NCBI RefSeq assembly: GCF_047308265.1
Contig: NZ_JBKQWY010000003.1
Location: 397,796 to 461,795 of the forward strand
DNA: 64,000 nt
Reading direction: 5' to 3'
Source of the DNA: Maricaulis sp047308265
Lineage (GTDB): Bacteria; Pseudomonadota; Alphaproteobacteria; Caulobacterales; Maricaulaceae
Every line of letters starts with the position of its first letter. The stretch's first letter is position 1. Positions 1-7,949 of this stretch are shown here, piece by piece. The position numbers were made by a program, and so were the translations under genes. The notes under the pieces are model-generated. The model was not told where the DNA came from, made no database searches, and saw nothing but the letters and a program-made list of their open reading frames with translations.

Positions 1-1263
1 GGCCGCCAGTTGCAGGCGGAGCGTATCGGGAGCTGCCGAGGGGATGACGGGGTCCGCACACCCGGCCAGCACATCCGCGCGGTGGGCACAGGCCTGCAAA
101 ATCAGTTCACGAACGCCGCCCAGCACTCGCCTTGGCTGGGCCTGCCCTCCAGCGACCAGGCCTGGCAACGCATTGAGATCCATCTGACCACGATGCGGAT
201 CCCGCATGAAGGCTTCGAATTCGCTCTGCGCAATCTGGTAAAGCCGCTGGGCGCGCGGTGAGACCGTTCTGAGTTCCGCTGGAAGAAAGACCAGCTCCGC
301 CGGCTCCAGGCCCGAATCGGTCCCCAGGGCCAGTTGGTCCGTCAAAACCTGTTCGATCTCGGTCTCTCGCTGCCAGACCGGTCCGGCCCGCAGACGGGCA
401 TCGGCGAGCTGGCGCTCCTCGACATCCTCGCTGCCTGCGAGAAGGGCCAGTGCGAGCGTGTCCCGCCCCATCAAGGACGGCCCCATACCCGCCCAGGAGT
501 GGAACCGATAAAGATCCACCCGGCGCAACCTGTCCCCGGCCTGGATACGGCGCATCTGATCCTGCCAGGCCGCCCGACCATTTTCATATCCGCCCCCGGC
601 CTCGGCGAGGGCCTCGTCCAGACGCGCTTCAAGGGCGGGGTCATCCTCGACCAAGGCGTAAAGTCCGCCGCTCTCTGCCACCATGCGGCCGGTCAGGAAC
701 ACAGCGGTCGCGAGAAAGACAAGAAACAGGGCAGGCTGAAAGCCTTTGAACACACAGCGCCATAACAACCATGGCAAAACCCGCAAGGGCGGTGTCTCCC
801 AGGGCGATCGGGTGTTGGCGCGCAGGGAATCCGACCGGGTCACGCGGCGCGCCTCGGCCTCGGTCAATCCTGCGCGTTGAAAGGACAGACGTTTGGGGCC
901 CCGCTCCTCGGACTTGTAGATTGCAATCGCCCGGGCTCGCTGGCGCGATCGGGGGTCAGCCTGCAGGGGCGCGGATGTTTCACTGAACGACACCCCGGAC
1001 GAGACTGGCTCGGACGAGTCTGGCCCGGACGTCACTGAAACTGGGGCAGGTTTTACAACGAGAGCGGCGCGGCTTTGTGTAACCAGGCTGTTCGTGACCA
1101 GACTGTTCGTGACCAGGCTTTGCGCTTCCGGGCTGCGCACATCCAGGCTTTCGAAGCCGGTGCCAGACAGACGGGTCAAGGTAGACGTATGGCGACGCGC
1201 CGACACCGTCATGCCGTCCTGGCTGTTTTGCAACAGCTCCATGCCCCACTCCATACGCACCAT
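1..1263 (-). CDS. Hypothetical single-pass membrane protein, C-terminus cut off by the window
   Basis: An uninterrupted minus-strand reading frame runs from an ATG at 1263, preceded by a G-rich Shine-Dalgarno-like run, off the left edge (421 residues visible). Residues 49-63 are a short tandem repeat (SLVTN, SLVTN, SLVTQ). The N-terminal 160 residues are polar, Ser/Arg-rich and probably disordered. One strong hydrophobic segment lies at about 162-192. The remainder is rich in Glu, Ala and Arg and looks soluble and helical. I do not recognise the family and assign no function. The layout suggests a cytoplasmic tail, one membrane anchor and a larger domain across the membrane. It is divergent from the oxygenase at 1488. 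Confidence 0.7.
   Translation of the reverse strand, partial: MVRMEWGMELLQNSQDGMTVSARRHTSTLTRLSGTGFESLDVRSPEAQSLVTNSLVTNSLVTQSRAALVVKPAPVSVTSGPDSSEPVSSGVSFSETSAPLQADPRSRQRARAIAIYKSEERGPKRLSFQRAGLTEAEARRVTRSDSLRANTRSPWETPPLRVLPWLLWRCVFKGFQPALFLVFLATAVFLTGRMVAESGGLYALVEDDPALEARLDEALAEAGGGYENGRAAWQDQMRRIQAGDRLRRVDLYRFHSWAGMGPSLMGRDTLALALLAGSEDVEERQLADARLRAGPVWQRETEIEQVLTDQLALGTDSGLEPAELVFLPAELRTVSPRAQRLYQIAQSEFEAFMRDPHRGQMDLNALPGLVAGGQAQPRRVLGGVRELILQACAHRADVLAGCADPVIPSAAPDTLRLQLAA
1075..1119 (-). repeat. 15-bp in-frame tandem repeat, three copies
   Basis: Three near-identical 15-bp units built on accaggctgttcgtg lie inside the membrane-protein gene and encode SLVTN/SLVTN/SLVTQ. Because the unit is a multiple of three, copy-number change would keep the frame. 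Confidence 0.75.
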
Positions 1264-1487
1264 GCCTACCCCCCGATAGATCATTCCTTCTTCAACAGGC
1301 CCAGCCCAAGATCAAGCGACTTCCCCCTGCATGAGAATTATTCCGTCCACAGTGTGTCTCGCAAACAAGACCCGGCGGGCGATATCCGCCCCGCTTCAGC
1401 AGTTATGCGGCCGCCTGTGACACTGGGTACGCTTGGAAAAGCGTCCAATTGGGCCTAATGCTCAGGAACACTATCGAGGAGCCCCCC

Positions 1488-2441
1488 ATGAGCGACGCTT
1501 CGGCGCTGACGCGTTTTCCGCCCGTATCCATGAGTTTGCAATCTACCGACCCGCAGCGCTTTGCGCAGGAGCTGGGCCGGTCCTTCCGTGAATACGGATT
1601 TGCCGCGATCTCCGACCACGGGCTGGACCAGGACCGGATCGACGCAGCCTATGCAAAAGCACGTGATTTCTTCGCCCTGCCGGAAGAGATCAAGATGCAG
1701 TACTTCATCGAGGGACAGGGCGGTGCCCGTGGCTATACCCCGTTTGGCAAGGAGATCGCCAAGGGCGCGTCCCATGTCGATCTGAAGGAATTCTGGCATG
1801 TGGGCCGGGATCTCGCACCGGGTCACAGATATGAAAACGACATGCCCCCCAATGTCACGCCGACAGAGGTCGAGGGTTGGACGCAGGCCGTCCACGGTCT
1901 CTACGCAGATTTTGATGCCCTGGGACGCAAAGTACTCAGCGCCATCGCGCTCGATCTGGGACTTGCCGCCGATTTCTTTGACGACCCGGTCACGGATGGC
2001 AATTCGGTGATGCGTCTGCTGCACTATCCACCGGTCTCCGGCGATACGGGCGGCTCGATCCGCGCCGAGGCGCATGGCGATATCAACACGATCACACTTT
2101 TGCTGGGGGCTGAGGAACCCGGGCTGCAGGTGATGACGCGCGAGGGCGAATGGGTCGACATGAACCCGCCCGCGGGATGCCTGGTCGTAAATATGGGCGA
2201 CATGCTGGCCCGCACGACCAATGACGTCCTGCCCTCGACCCAGCATCGTGTCATCAATCCGGTGGGCGCGCGCACAGACCACTCGCGCTATTCTATGCCA
2301 TTCTTCCTGCACTACCGCCCGGACTATCTAATCGAAACCCTGCCGGGCTGTGTCAGCGCCGAAAATCCGGACAAGTATCCCGAGCCGATCACGGCCAATG
2401 ATTATCTCTATCAGCGCCTGCGCGAGATAGGCTTGCTTTGA
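1488..2441 (+). CDS. Fe(II)/2-oxoglutarate-dependent dioxygenase, isopenicillin N synthase-like family
   Basis: The 317-residue protein has the layout of the plant/bacterial DIOX-N plus 2OG-Fe(II) oxygenase family. The N-terminal part carries an ISDHGLD-type segment. The catalytic core holds the iron ligands H196-x-D198 (in AHGDINT) and H253 (in TQHRV), and the 2-oxoglutarate-binding pair R267-x-S269. The family oxidises small molecules, and the substrate cannot be inferred here; true penicillin biosynthesis is not suggested because no pathway neighbours exist. The ATG at 1488 was chosen because a GAGGA ribosome-binding site sits just upstream. The gene stands alone and ends at an intrinsic terminator. 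Confidence 0.9.
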   Translation: MSDASALTRFPPVSMSLQSTDPQRFAQELGRSFREYGFAAISDHGLDQDRIDAAYAKARDFFALPEEIKMQYFIEGQGGARGYTPFGKEIAKGASHVDLKEFWHVGRDLAPGHRYENDMPPNVTPTEVEGWTQAVHGLYADFDALGRKVLSAIALDLGLAADFFDDPVTDGNSVMRLLHYPPVSGDTGGSIRAEAHGDINTITLLLGAEEPGLQVMTREGEWVDMNPPAGCLVVNMGDMLARTTNDVLPSTQHRVINPVGARTDHSRYSMPFFLHYRPDYLIETLPGCVSAENPDKYPEPITANDYLYQRLREIGLL

Positions 2442-2462
2442 CCTCGATTCGGTGAAGATTTT

Positions 2463-2494
2463 ATCGATAGCTACAATCAAGACTATCGATTTTT
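2463..2494 (+). terminator. Rho-independent terminator of the oxygenase gene
   Basis: An 8-bp perfect stem, ATCGATAG/CTATCGAT, encloses a 12-nt loop and is followed by five T residues. It begins about 20 bases after the oxygenase stop codon. Confidence 0.75.
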
Positions 2495-2540
2495 CCTCAC
2501 GCACGATTTGCGGCATGATCCTCTCAATCCCCTGAGGGTG

Positions 2541-2582
2541 AGGGGGTCAGCCGCATTCCCCCCCGGCCGGATTTGACCCCCT
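2541..2582. repeat. Inverted repeat, 9-bp arms, upstream of hemH
   Basis: AGGGGGTCA and TGACCCCCT form perfect arms separated by 24 bases. GCCG and CGGC inside the spacer could extend pairing. No T-tract follows, so it is not an obvious terminator. A role in hemH control is only inferred from position. Confidence 0.55.
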
Positions 2583-2595
2583 CTCCCGAGTTTTC

Positions 2596-2626
2596 CTGTC
2601 CGGTTACACGCCGACGTACCGGACAG
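2596..2626. repeat. Inverted repeat, 9-bp arms, in the hemH leader
   Basis: CTGTCCGGT and ACCGGACAG form perfect arms around a 13-base loop, ending 169 bases before the hemH start. It could be an operator or a leader hairpin. No T-tract follows. Confidence 0.6.
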
Positions 2627-2795
2627 CGCCTTGGGGATGCGGGCCCTTGGCGACAAGGGGGACGTCTCCGCATCCTCCTTTCCCGCCGATTGTGGAAAAC
2701 AAACAGGTGATTTCAGCCAGTCGCAGCTGGACAGTGGACGACACGGCCTCGACACTCATATTCGCCCTCCAGCTTGCACTTACCGGAGACCAGCC

Positions 2796-3839
2796 ATGCT
2801 GACCGTCCAGGATCAATTCGTCCGCCCCGGAGATGACCAACACCCGGCCACGCCGCATGGTCGTATCGGTGTGCTCCTGGTCAATCTGGGCACGCCGGAC
2901 AGCACGTCCTACGGCGATATGCGCCGATATCTGAGCGAATTCCTGAGTGATCGTCGGATGATCGAGATCCCGCAAATCCTCTGGCAACCGCTGCTTCAGA
3001 CCATCATCCTGACCTTCCGCCCCTCCAAGAGTGGCGCGGCCTACAAGAAGATCTGGATGGACGAGACGGATGAAAGCCCGTTGCGTTATTACACGCGCAG
3101 CCAGGCGGAAAAACTGGCCGCCCGTCTCAATTCCGATCGCGTGGAGATCGACTGGGCCATGCGTTATGGCCAGCCTTCCCTGGCCTCGAAGATTGATGGT
3201 CTGCGCGAAAAGGGCTGCGAACGCATTGTGATTTGCCCGCTCTACCCCCAATACGCTGCCGCGACGACCGCCACTGTGAACGACAAGGTTTTCGACCATC
3301 TCAAAACCCTGCGCTGGCAGCCCGCTGTTCGCACCCTGCCGCCCTTCTATGATCACCCGGCCTATATCGAAGCCCTGGCCGGCTCCATCGCCGCACAGCG
3401 CGACGCGCTGGATTTCGACCCGGATGTGATCTTGATGTCCTATCACGGCATTCCGGAGAGCTATTTCCGCAAGGGCGACCCGTATTTCTGCCACTGCGCC
3501 AAGACCACACGCCGGGTGCGCGAGCATCTCGGCCTGGATGCCAACCAGATGCGCATGACCTTCCAGTCACGTTTTGGACCCCAGGAATGGCTGCAACCCT
3601 ATACCGATGACACGCTGGAAGCCCTGCCCGGCGAAGGCATCAAGTCGGTAATGATCGCCGCACCGGCCTTTATCTCCGACTGCGTTGAGACGCTGGAAGA
3701 ACTGGCGATTGAAGGGCGCGAGATCTTTCTCGAGGCCGGAGGCGAACACTTCGCCATGGTCCCCTGCCTCAATGACAGCACGCCGTCCATCGACTTGCTC
3801 GAGGCGCTTGTCCGCCAGGAATTGTCGGGCTGGGTCTAG
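2796..3839 (+). CDS. hemH: Ferrochelatase
   Basis: HemH inserts Fe(2+) into protoporphyrin IX, the last step of protoheme synthesis. The 347-residue product has the usual length. It opens with the VLLVNLGTP motif, carries the active-site histidine H217 in the SYHGIP motif, and carries the conserved glutamate E298 in DCVETLEE. A much longer in-frame extension to 2631 exists, but the family begins near this ATG, which has a GGAG site 9 bases upstream. It sits alone between the oxygenase and a convergent MscS gene, overlapping the latter by 4 bases at the stop codons. Confidence 0.95.
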   Translation: MLTVQDQFVRPGDDQHPATPHGRIGVLLVNLGTPDSTSYGDMRRYLSEFLSDRRMIEIPQILWQPLLQTIILTFRPSKSGAAYKKIWMDETDESPLRYYTRSQAEKLAARLNSDRVEIDWAMRYGQPSLASKIDGLREKGCERIVICPLYPQYAAATTATVNDKVFDHLKTLRWQPAVRTLPPFYDHPAYIEALAGSIAAQRDALDFDPDVILMSYHGIPESYFRKGDPYFCHCAKTTRRVREHLGLDANQMRMTFQSRFGPQEWLQPYTDDTLEALPGEGIKSVMIAAPAFISDCVETLEELAIEGREIFLEAGGEHFAMVPCLNDSTPSIDLLEALVRQELSGWV

Positions 3840-5275
3840 CTGTCCGTTGGACGGGCATCCGTCACTGTCTGGCTATCGCTCGCTGTGAACGCAGCGGCGT
3901 TTTTCACATGCACATCGAGCTGCGGGAACGGGAATTCCACCCCGTTTTCGTGAAACGCCTTCCAGATGGCCAGGAAGACGTCTGAGCGGACATTGGACAA
4001 TCCATTGGCCGGATCGGAAATCCAGAAGCGCAGATCAAAATTCACCGAACTATCGCCAAATGCCATCAGATTGCATTGCGGCTCGCGGTCCTCAACCACC
4101 CGGTCCACAGACTTGGCTGCCTCAACGGCCAGACGCTGGACCTGTTCGAGATCAGCCGTGCCATAGGCCACGCCAAACGGGGCATGCAATCGCACAACCC
4201 GATCCGATTTCGACCAGTTGATCACGCCATTGGCAATGAAATGCTCGTTCGGGATAAGGTGTTCTGTCCCGTCACGCGTGCGCATCGACACATAGCGCGA
4301 CTGCATGCCGGTCACCCAGCCAAAGGTCCCATCCACTTCCAGGGCATCCCCGGGCTTGATGGATTTATCGGCCAGAAGCGTGAACCCGGCCGCGAAATTC
4401 GCCACGGTTTTTTGCAGCCCCAGACCGACACCGATACCCACAGCGCCGGAAAAGATCGCCAGCGTGGCCAGGTTAAAGCCGGTCAGCTGCAGCGCGATCA
4501 ACAAGGCGACAATCGGCAGCACAAAACCCAGGATTTTCGTGATCAGCGCGCGCAGGGCTGGAGAGACTTCGTCAGCCCGCTCAAGCTGGTTATTGATCAT
4601 GCGGCCCGCCAGCGAGGCCAGCCAGAAGATCACACCGAAATAGATCAGTGTGCGCAGGACATCGAAGAGCGAGAGATCAACAGGCTCACCGGTCTCCGTT
4701 TCGCCCAGGGGGATGGCCAGGGCCTGCATCTGCGCGACGACATCATCCAGCAGTCCAAACACATCCATCGCAGCGATGGGCCAGGCGATATAGAACGCCA
4801 CGCTCGACCAGAAATGCGAGCGGATGATCAAGGTGACCGCACGAATGACCAGCCAGGCGGTCATCAAACTCATGGCCGCATCGATGAGGCCATAGGGCTG
4901 GCCCAGTGAACCGAGCACAATCCGCTCGATGGCCATGACACTGAGCAGCGCCAGCGGGATCGCCAGAATGGTCAGGGCGATGGAGAAACGCTTGAGCGCA
5001 CCGGATTTGAAACGTGAAACCAGCTGGTGTTCGACAAGCTTGCGAAAGGCCGGACCGAAAATGAAAGCGGGCACCAGAGCGGCCGCGATCAGGCCCAGCT
5101 GCAAGGCCGTATCCAGATTGAGCAGACTGGCCAGCAGCCATTCCCACAGACCCTGAAGATGGTCCAGCACCGCATCGGTGGGCAGGAGATCATCCAGAGC
5201 CGTATCGTCAGCGGCCGGAGTCTGGGCCGGTGTCTGGTCCGGCGTCTGGGCGGGTGTACGGGCGAGGAAGCGCAT
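3836..5275 (-). CDS. MscS-family mechanosensitive channel with extra transmembrane helices
   Basis: The 479-residue protein begins with a short repetitive linker (TPAQ/TPDQ units), then several hydrophobic helices between about residues 45 and 290. The last is the Gly/Ala-rich pore helix typical of MscS (SGAVGIGVGLGLQKTVANF). It is followed by the beta domain with the conserved IPN motif (LIPNEHF) and a cytoplasmic alpha-beta domain. Such channels release solutes on hypo-osmotic shock. It is longer than classical MscS (about 290 residues) and so belongs to the larger subfamily with additional N-terminal helices. Its stop overlaps that of hemH. Confidence 0.9.
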   Translation of the reverse strand: MRFLARTPAQTPDQTPAQTPAADDTALDDLLPTDAVLDHLQGLWEWLLASLLNLDTALQLGLIAAALVPAFIFGPAFRKLVEHQLVSRFKSGALKRFSIALTILAIPLALLSVMAIERIVLGSLGQPYGLIDAAMSLMTAWLVIRAVTLIIRSHFWSSVAFYIAWPIAAMDVFGLLDDVVAQMQALAIPLGETETGEPVDLSLFDVLRTLIYFGVIFWLASLAGRMINNQLERADEVSPALRALITKILGFVLPIVALLIALQLTGFNLATLAIFSGAVGIGVGLGLQKTVANFAAGFTLLADKSIKPGDALEVDGTFGWVTGMQSRYVSMRTRDGTEHLIPNEHFIANGVINWSKSDRVVRLHAPFGVAYGTADLEQVQRLAVEAAKSVDRVVEDREPQCNLMAFGDSSVNFDLRFWISDPANGLSNVRSDVFLAIWKAFHENGVEFPFPQLDVHVKNAAAFTASDSQTVTDARPTDS

Positions 5276-5332
5276 GGGCAGGGTCCGGAAATGAGTATCC
5301 GGTCAAAGCTTTAGCATGTTCGTCCGCATGAG

Positions 5333-5375
5333 GAAGACCGGGGCCGTGCTTTTTATGGCCCGGCCCTGTGTCTTC
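5333..5375. repeat. Strong stem-loop downstream of gatB
   Basis: GAAGAC plus GGGCCG pair with CGGCCC plus GTCTTC around a short loop. It lies 20 bases after the gatB stop codon in the transcript. It lacks a clean T-tract but could stabilise or end the gatB mRNA. Confidence 0.45.
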
Positions 5376-5394
5376 ACGCGGCGGCACAGGCGCC

Positions 5395-6900
5395 TTAATC
5401 CAGCAGCTTGGCCTTGAGGATCTCGTTCACAGCCTGCGGATTGGCCTTGCCCTGCATGGCCTTCATCACCTGACCGACAAACCAGCCCATGGCTTTCGGC
5501 TTGTCTTTCACCGAGGCCGCCTGGTCGGGATTATCAGCGATCAACTGATCCACCACCGCTTCGATGGCGCCTGTATCGGTCACCTGTTTCAGGCCCCGGG
5601 CCTCGACGATGTCAGCGGGACGACCGCCTTCATCCCAGAGGATGTCGAACACGTCCTTGGCAATCTTGCCGGAGATGGTCTTGTCGGTGATCAGGCCGAT
5701 GAGTTCACCCAGCTGGTCGGCCGAGACCGGGCTTTCGGTAATGCCCTTGCCTTCCTTGTTGAGACGGCCGAACAGATCATTATTGACCCAGGCCGATGCC
5801 AGTTTGGCATCACGCCCGTCCGCCACGGCTTCGAAATAGTCGGCCCGGTCCTTATCCGCCGACAGCACCGAGGCGTCATAGTCTGACAGGCCCAGCTCGG
5901 AGATCAGGCGATCGCGTTTGGCGTCAGGCAATTCCGGCAGGTCAGACGCCAGCCCGTCCACCCAGGTCTGCTGCAATTCAAGCGGCAGCAGGTCAGGATC
6001 GGGGAAATAGCGGTAATCATGCGCTTCTTCCTTCGAGCGCATGGAGCGGGTCACACCGGTATTGGCATCAAACAGGCGGGTTTCCTGATCGATTGTACCG
6101 CCGTCCTCGAGAATATCGATCTGGCGCTTGGCCTCAAACTCGATGGCCTGGCGAATGAAGCGCAGGGAATTGACGTTCTTGATCTCGCAGCGTGTGCCGA
6201 GATGGGAGAAATCATCATTCTCGCGGAAACGCTCATAATCACCGGGGCGGCAGACAGAGACATTGACGTCCGCGCGCAGCTGGCCCTTTTCCATATCGCC
6301 ACCACACGTGCCCAGATAACGCAGAATCGTCCGCAGTTTGGACACATAGGCCGAGGCCTCGTCCGGGGAGCGGATATCAGGGCGCGATACAATCTCCATC
6401 AGCGCCACACCGGACCGGTTGAGATCGACATAGGTATGGCTGGGGTCGAGATCGTGGATGGATTTACCGGCGTCCTGCTCAAGGTGCAGACGCTCGATAC
6501 GCACGGTGAAGCGCGATCCGTCATCGCGTTCGCACTCGATCGCGCCCTCGCCAACGATCGGATACTGGAATTGCGAGATCTGATAGCCTTGCGGCAAATC
6601 CGGATAGAAATAATTCTTGCGGTCAAACCGGGACCAAAGATTGATCTGGGCGTTCAGTCCAAGGCCGGTGCGCACCGCCTGGGTGACCACACCTTCATTG
6701 ATCACCGGCAGCATGCCCGGCATGGCAGCATCCACCAGGGAGACCTGGCTGTTGGGCGCCGCGCCAAACGCCGTGGCGGCACCGGAAAACAGCTTGGCGT
6801 CGGAGACGACCTGGGCATGCACTTCCAGACCCATGACGACTTCCCAATCGCCGGTCGCGCCAGCAATGCGATAGGTTTTGCTCTCGGACATCTCGTTCAT
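5395..6900 (-). CDS. gatB: Aspartyl/glutamyl-tRNA amidotransferase subunit B
   Basis: GatB binds misacylated Glu-tRNA(Gln)/Asp-tRNA(Asn) in the GatCAB complex and, using ammonia from GatA, converts it to the amidated form. The sequence has the diagnostic GLEVHAQV opening, the YFYPDLPQGYQISQ motif and a C-terminal YqeY-like tail domain (about residues 350-500). The ATG at 6900 is preferred; the ATG at 6891 is also possible. It is separated from gatA by three small membrane-protein genes on the same strand, so all may be cotranscribed. Confidence 0.95.
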   Translation of the reverse strand: MNEMSESKTYRIAGATGDWEVVMGLEVHAQVVSDAKLFSGAATAFGAAPNSQVSLVDAAMPGMLPVINEGVVTQAVRTGLGLNAQINLWSRFDRKNYFYPDLPQGYQISQFQYPIVGEGAIECERDDGSRFTVRIERLHLEQDAGKSIHDLDPSHTYVDLNRSGVALMEIVSRPDIRSPDEASAYVSKLRTILRYLGTCGGDMEKGQLRADVNVSVCRPGDYERFRENDDFSHLGTRCEIKNVNSLRFIRQAIEFEAKRQIDILEDGGTIDQETRLFDANTGVTRSMRSKEEAHDYRYFPDPDLLPLELQQTWVDGLASDLPELPDAKRDRLISELGLSDYDASVLSADKDRADYFEAVADGRDAKLASAWVNNDLFGRLNKEGKGITESPVSADQLGELIGLITDKTISGKIAKDVFDILWDEGGRPADIVEARGLKQVTDTGAIEAVVDQLIADNPDQAASVKDKPKAMGWFVGQVMKAMQGKANPQAVNEILKAKLLD

Positions 6901-7002
6901 TCCATTTGCACGCAGGATCAAACCCTGTTTCTAGGCGGTTCGGCCGGGTTTGCGAAGCCGTTTGTGCGGTGCGCGGTGCAGGCGACGCCTTCACGCTCCG
7001 GA

Positions 7003-7248
7003 TCAGGCGGATCCGCCAGGCTTGTTGATCTCGGACAGGCGTTCGACAGCCCGGGCCGCCATGTGGACGGTCACCCCGAACAGCATCAGCCCGCCGCCCG
7101 GCGCAATCAGACAGATCACCCATACCGCTTTGGGCATCAGGGGCAGGATATCGCGATAGATGAGCCCCGCGACCACCATCAACACAGCCCCGAGAATGAG
7201 GCTGGGTCGCACCAGTTTGACCGCCGGGTGGAAGAGTTTATTCGCCAT
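7003..7248 (-). CDS. Small two-helix membrane protein, unknown
   Basis: This 81-residue protein has two hydrophobic segments (around residues 15-35 and 42-62) and a basic N-terminus. The ATG at 7248 overlaps the end of the upstream membrane-protein gene by 11 bases and has a GAAGCGG site, which argues for translational coupling. I do not recognise a family. Function is unknown. Confidence 0.65.
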   Translation of the reverse strand: MANKLFHPAVKLVRPSLILGAVLMVVAGLIYRDILPLMPKAVWVICLIAPGGGLMLFGVTVHMAARAVERLSEINKPGGSA

Positions 7249-7567
7249 CCGCTTCACCGCGCGCGGGCTCATCCCCCGATAACGCATCCTCAGCCCGCGC
7301 AGTCGGAGATGGTTTGCCCGGCAGGACAGCCCGCAACATCAGACCTCCCGACACAATGGTCAGGGCAACCCCCAGCGCCAGAGCCAGAAACGCCCACAGC
7401 GACGGAAAACTCCCCTCACCCAGCGTGTCCCGCAAACTCTGGAAACTGATCCAGGTCAGGGGAAGGCACAGGAACAGGCCCATGCCCGCCACGACCGCCA
7501 TGATAAAACGGTTCAACAGCGCATCGGCGCGGCGCGTCTGCGAGCCTTGGGGCGGGGTCTGGGTCAT
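7238..7567 (-). CDS. Small membrane protein, unknown
   Basis: The 109-residue product has two hydrophobic helices (about 20-45 and 60-85) and a hydrophilic acidic C-terminal tail. An AAGGA ribosome-binding site precedes the ATG at 7567. It overlaps the next membrane-protein gene, so the two probably form one translational unit. No family recognised. Confidence 0.65.
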   Translation of the reverse strand: MTQTPPQGSQTRRADALLNRFIMAVVAGMGLFLCLPLTWISFQSLRDTLGEGSFPSLWAFLALALGVALTIVSGGLMLRAVLPGKPSPTARAEDALSGDEPARGEADGE

Positions 7568-7673
7568 GGCATCGTCCTTGTCGTTTATTCGCTATCTAGC
7601 GCAAACCGGCGCGATGACACCAACAATGAAGCGGTTCAGCCCGTCTTTCGCCGTGGCTGTTTTAAGCGAGGGT

Positions 7674-7928
7674 TCAGTCATCACGACCCTGTCTCGCCTT
7701 TCTCATCCGGCTTTGAGCGCTTCGGCGGGAACGATTTCGCTCTGCGCGCGCCGAGCCATCACCGAATGTCGACCGCCCGAAGAAGAGGCTAACGGCAGCC
7801 GCCAGGAAGATGAAGGCTGCGAGCGCCACCAACCAGTAGACCCCGAAGGCCCAAAGACCACCAAAGAGCAAAATGATGACGACCGCAGCGATTGCCAAAC
7901 CCGCCAGCAGCCGGATGATCATGGCCAT
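7674..7928 (-). CDS. Small two-helix membrane protein with basic tail, unknown
   Basis: The 84-residue protein consists of two adjacent hydrophobic helices in the first 50 residues followed by a strongly Arg/Ser-rich tail ending RKARQGRDD. A GTGAGG site precedes the start, which lies 21 bases after the gatA stop. It is probably cotranscribed with gatA. No family recognised. Confidence 0.6.
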   Translation of the reverse strand: MAMIIRLLAGLAIAAVVIILLFGGLWAFGVYWLVALAAFIFLAAAVSLFFGRSTFGDGSARAERNRSRRSAQSRMRKARQGRDD

Positions 7929-7949
7929 GACACGCGCCTCACGATCTTC

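Larger units (their letters stand above)
2442..2795 (+). other. 354-base intergenic region upstream of hemH
   Basis: No credible coding frame is seen here. An upstream extension of the hemH frame exists but lacks ferrochelatase similarity. The region holds the oxygenase terminator and two perfect inverted repeats, listed separately. Confidence 0.6.

Noticed and set aside
1455..2312. Long minus-strand frame opposite the oxygenase gene
   Set aside because: It is a high-GC shadow: low-complexity composition, no family similarity, and the plus-strand gene has clear catalytic motifs.
1488..2441. True isopenicillin N synthase
   Set aside because: Only the general oxygenase fold and ligands are shared; no beta-lactam pathway genes are near.
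6019..7449. Long plus-strand frame opposite gatB and the small membrane genes
   Set aside because: His/Gln/Arg-rich antisense shadow without domain features; gatB on the other strand is unambiguous.
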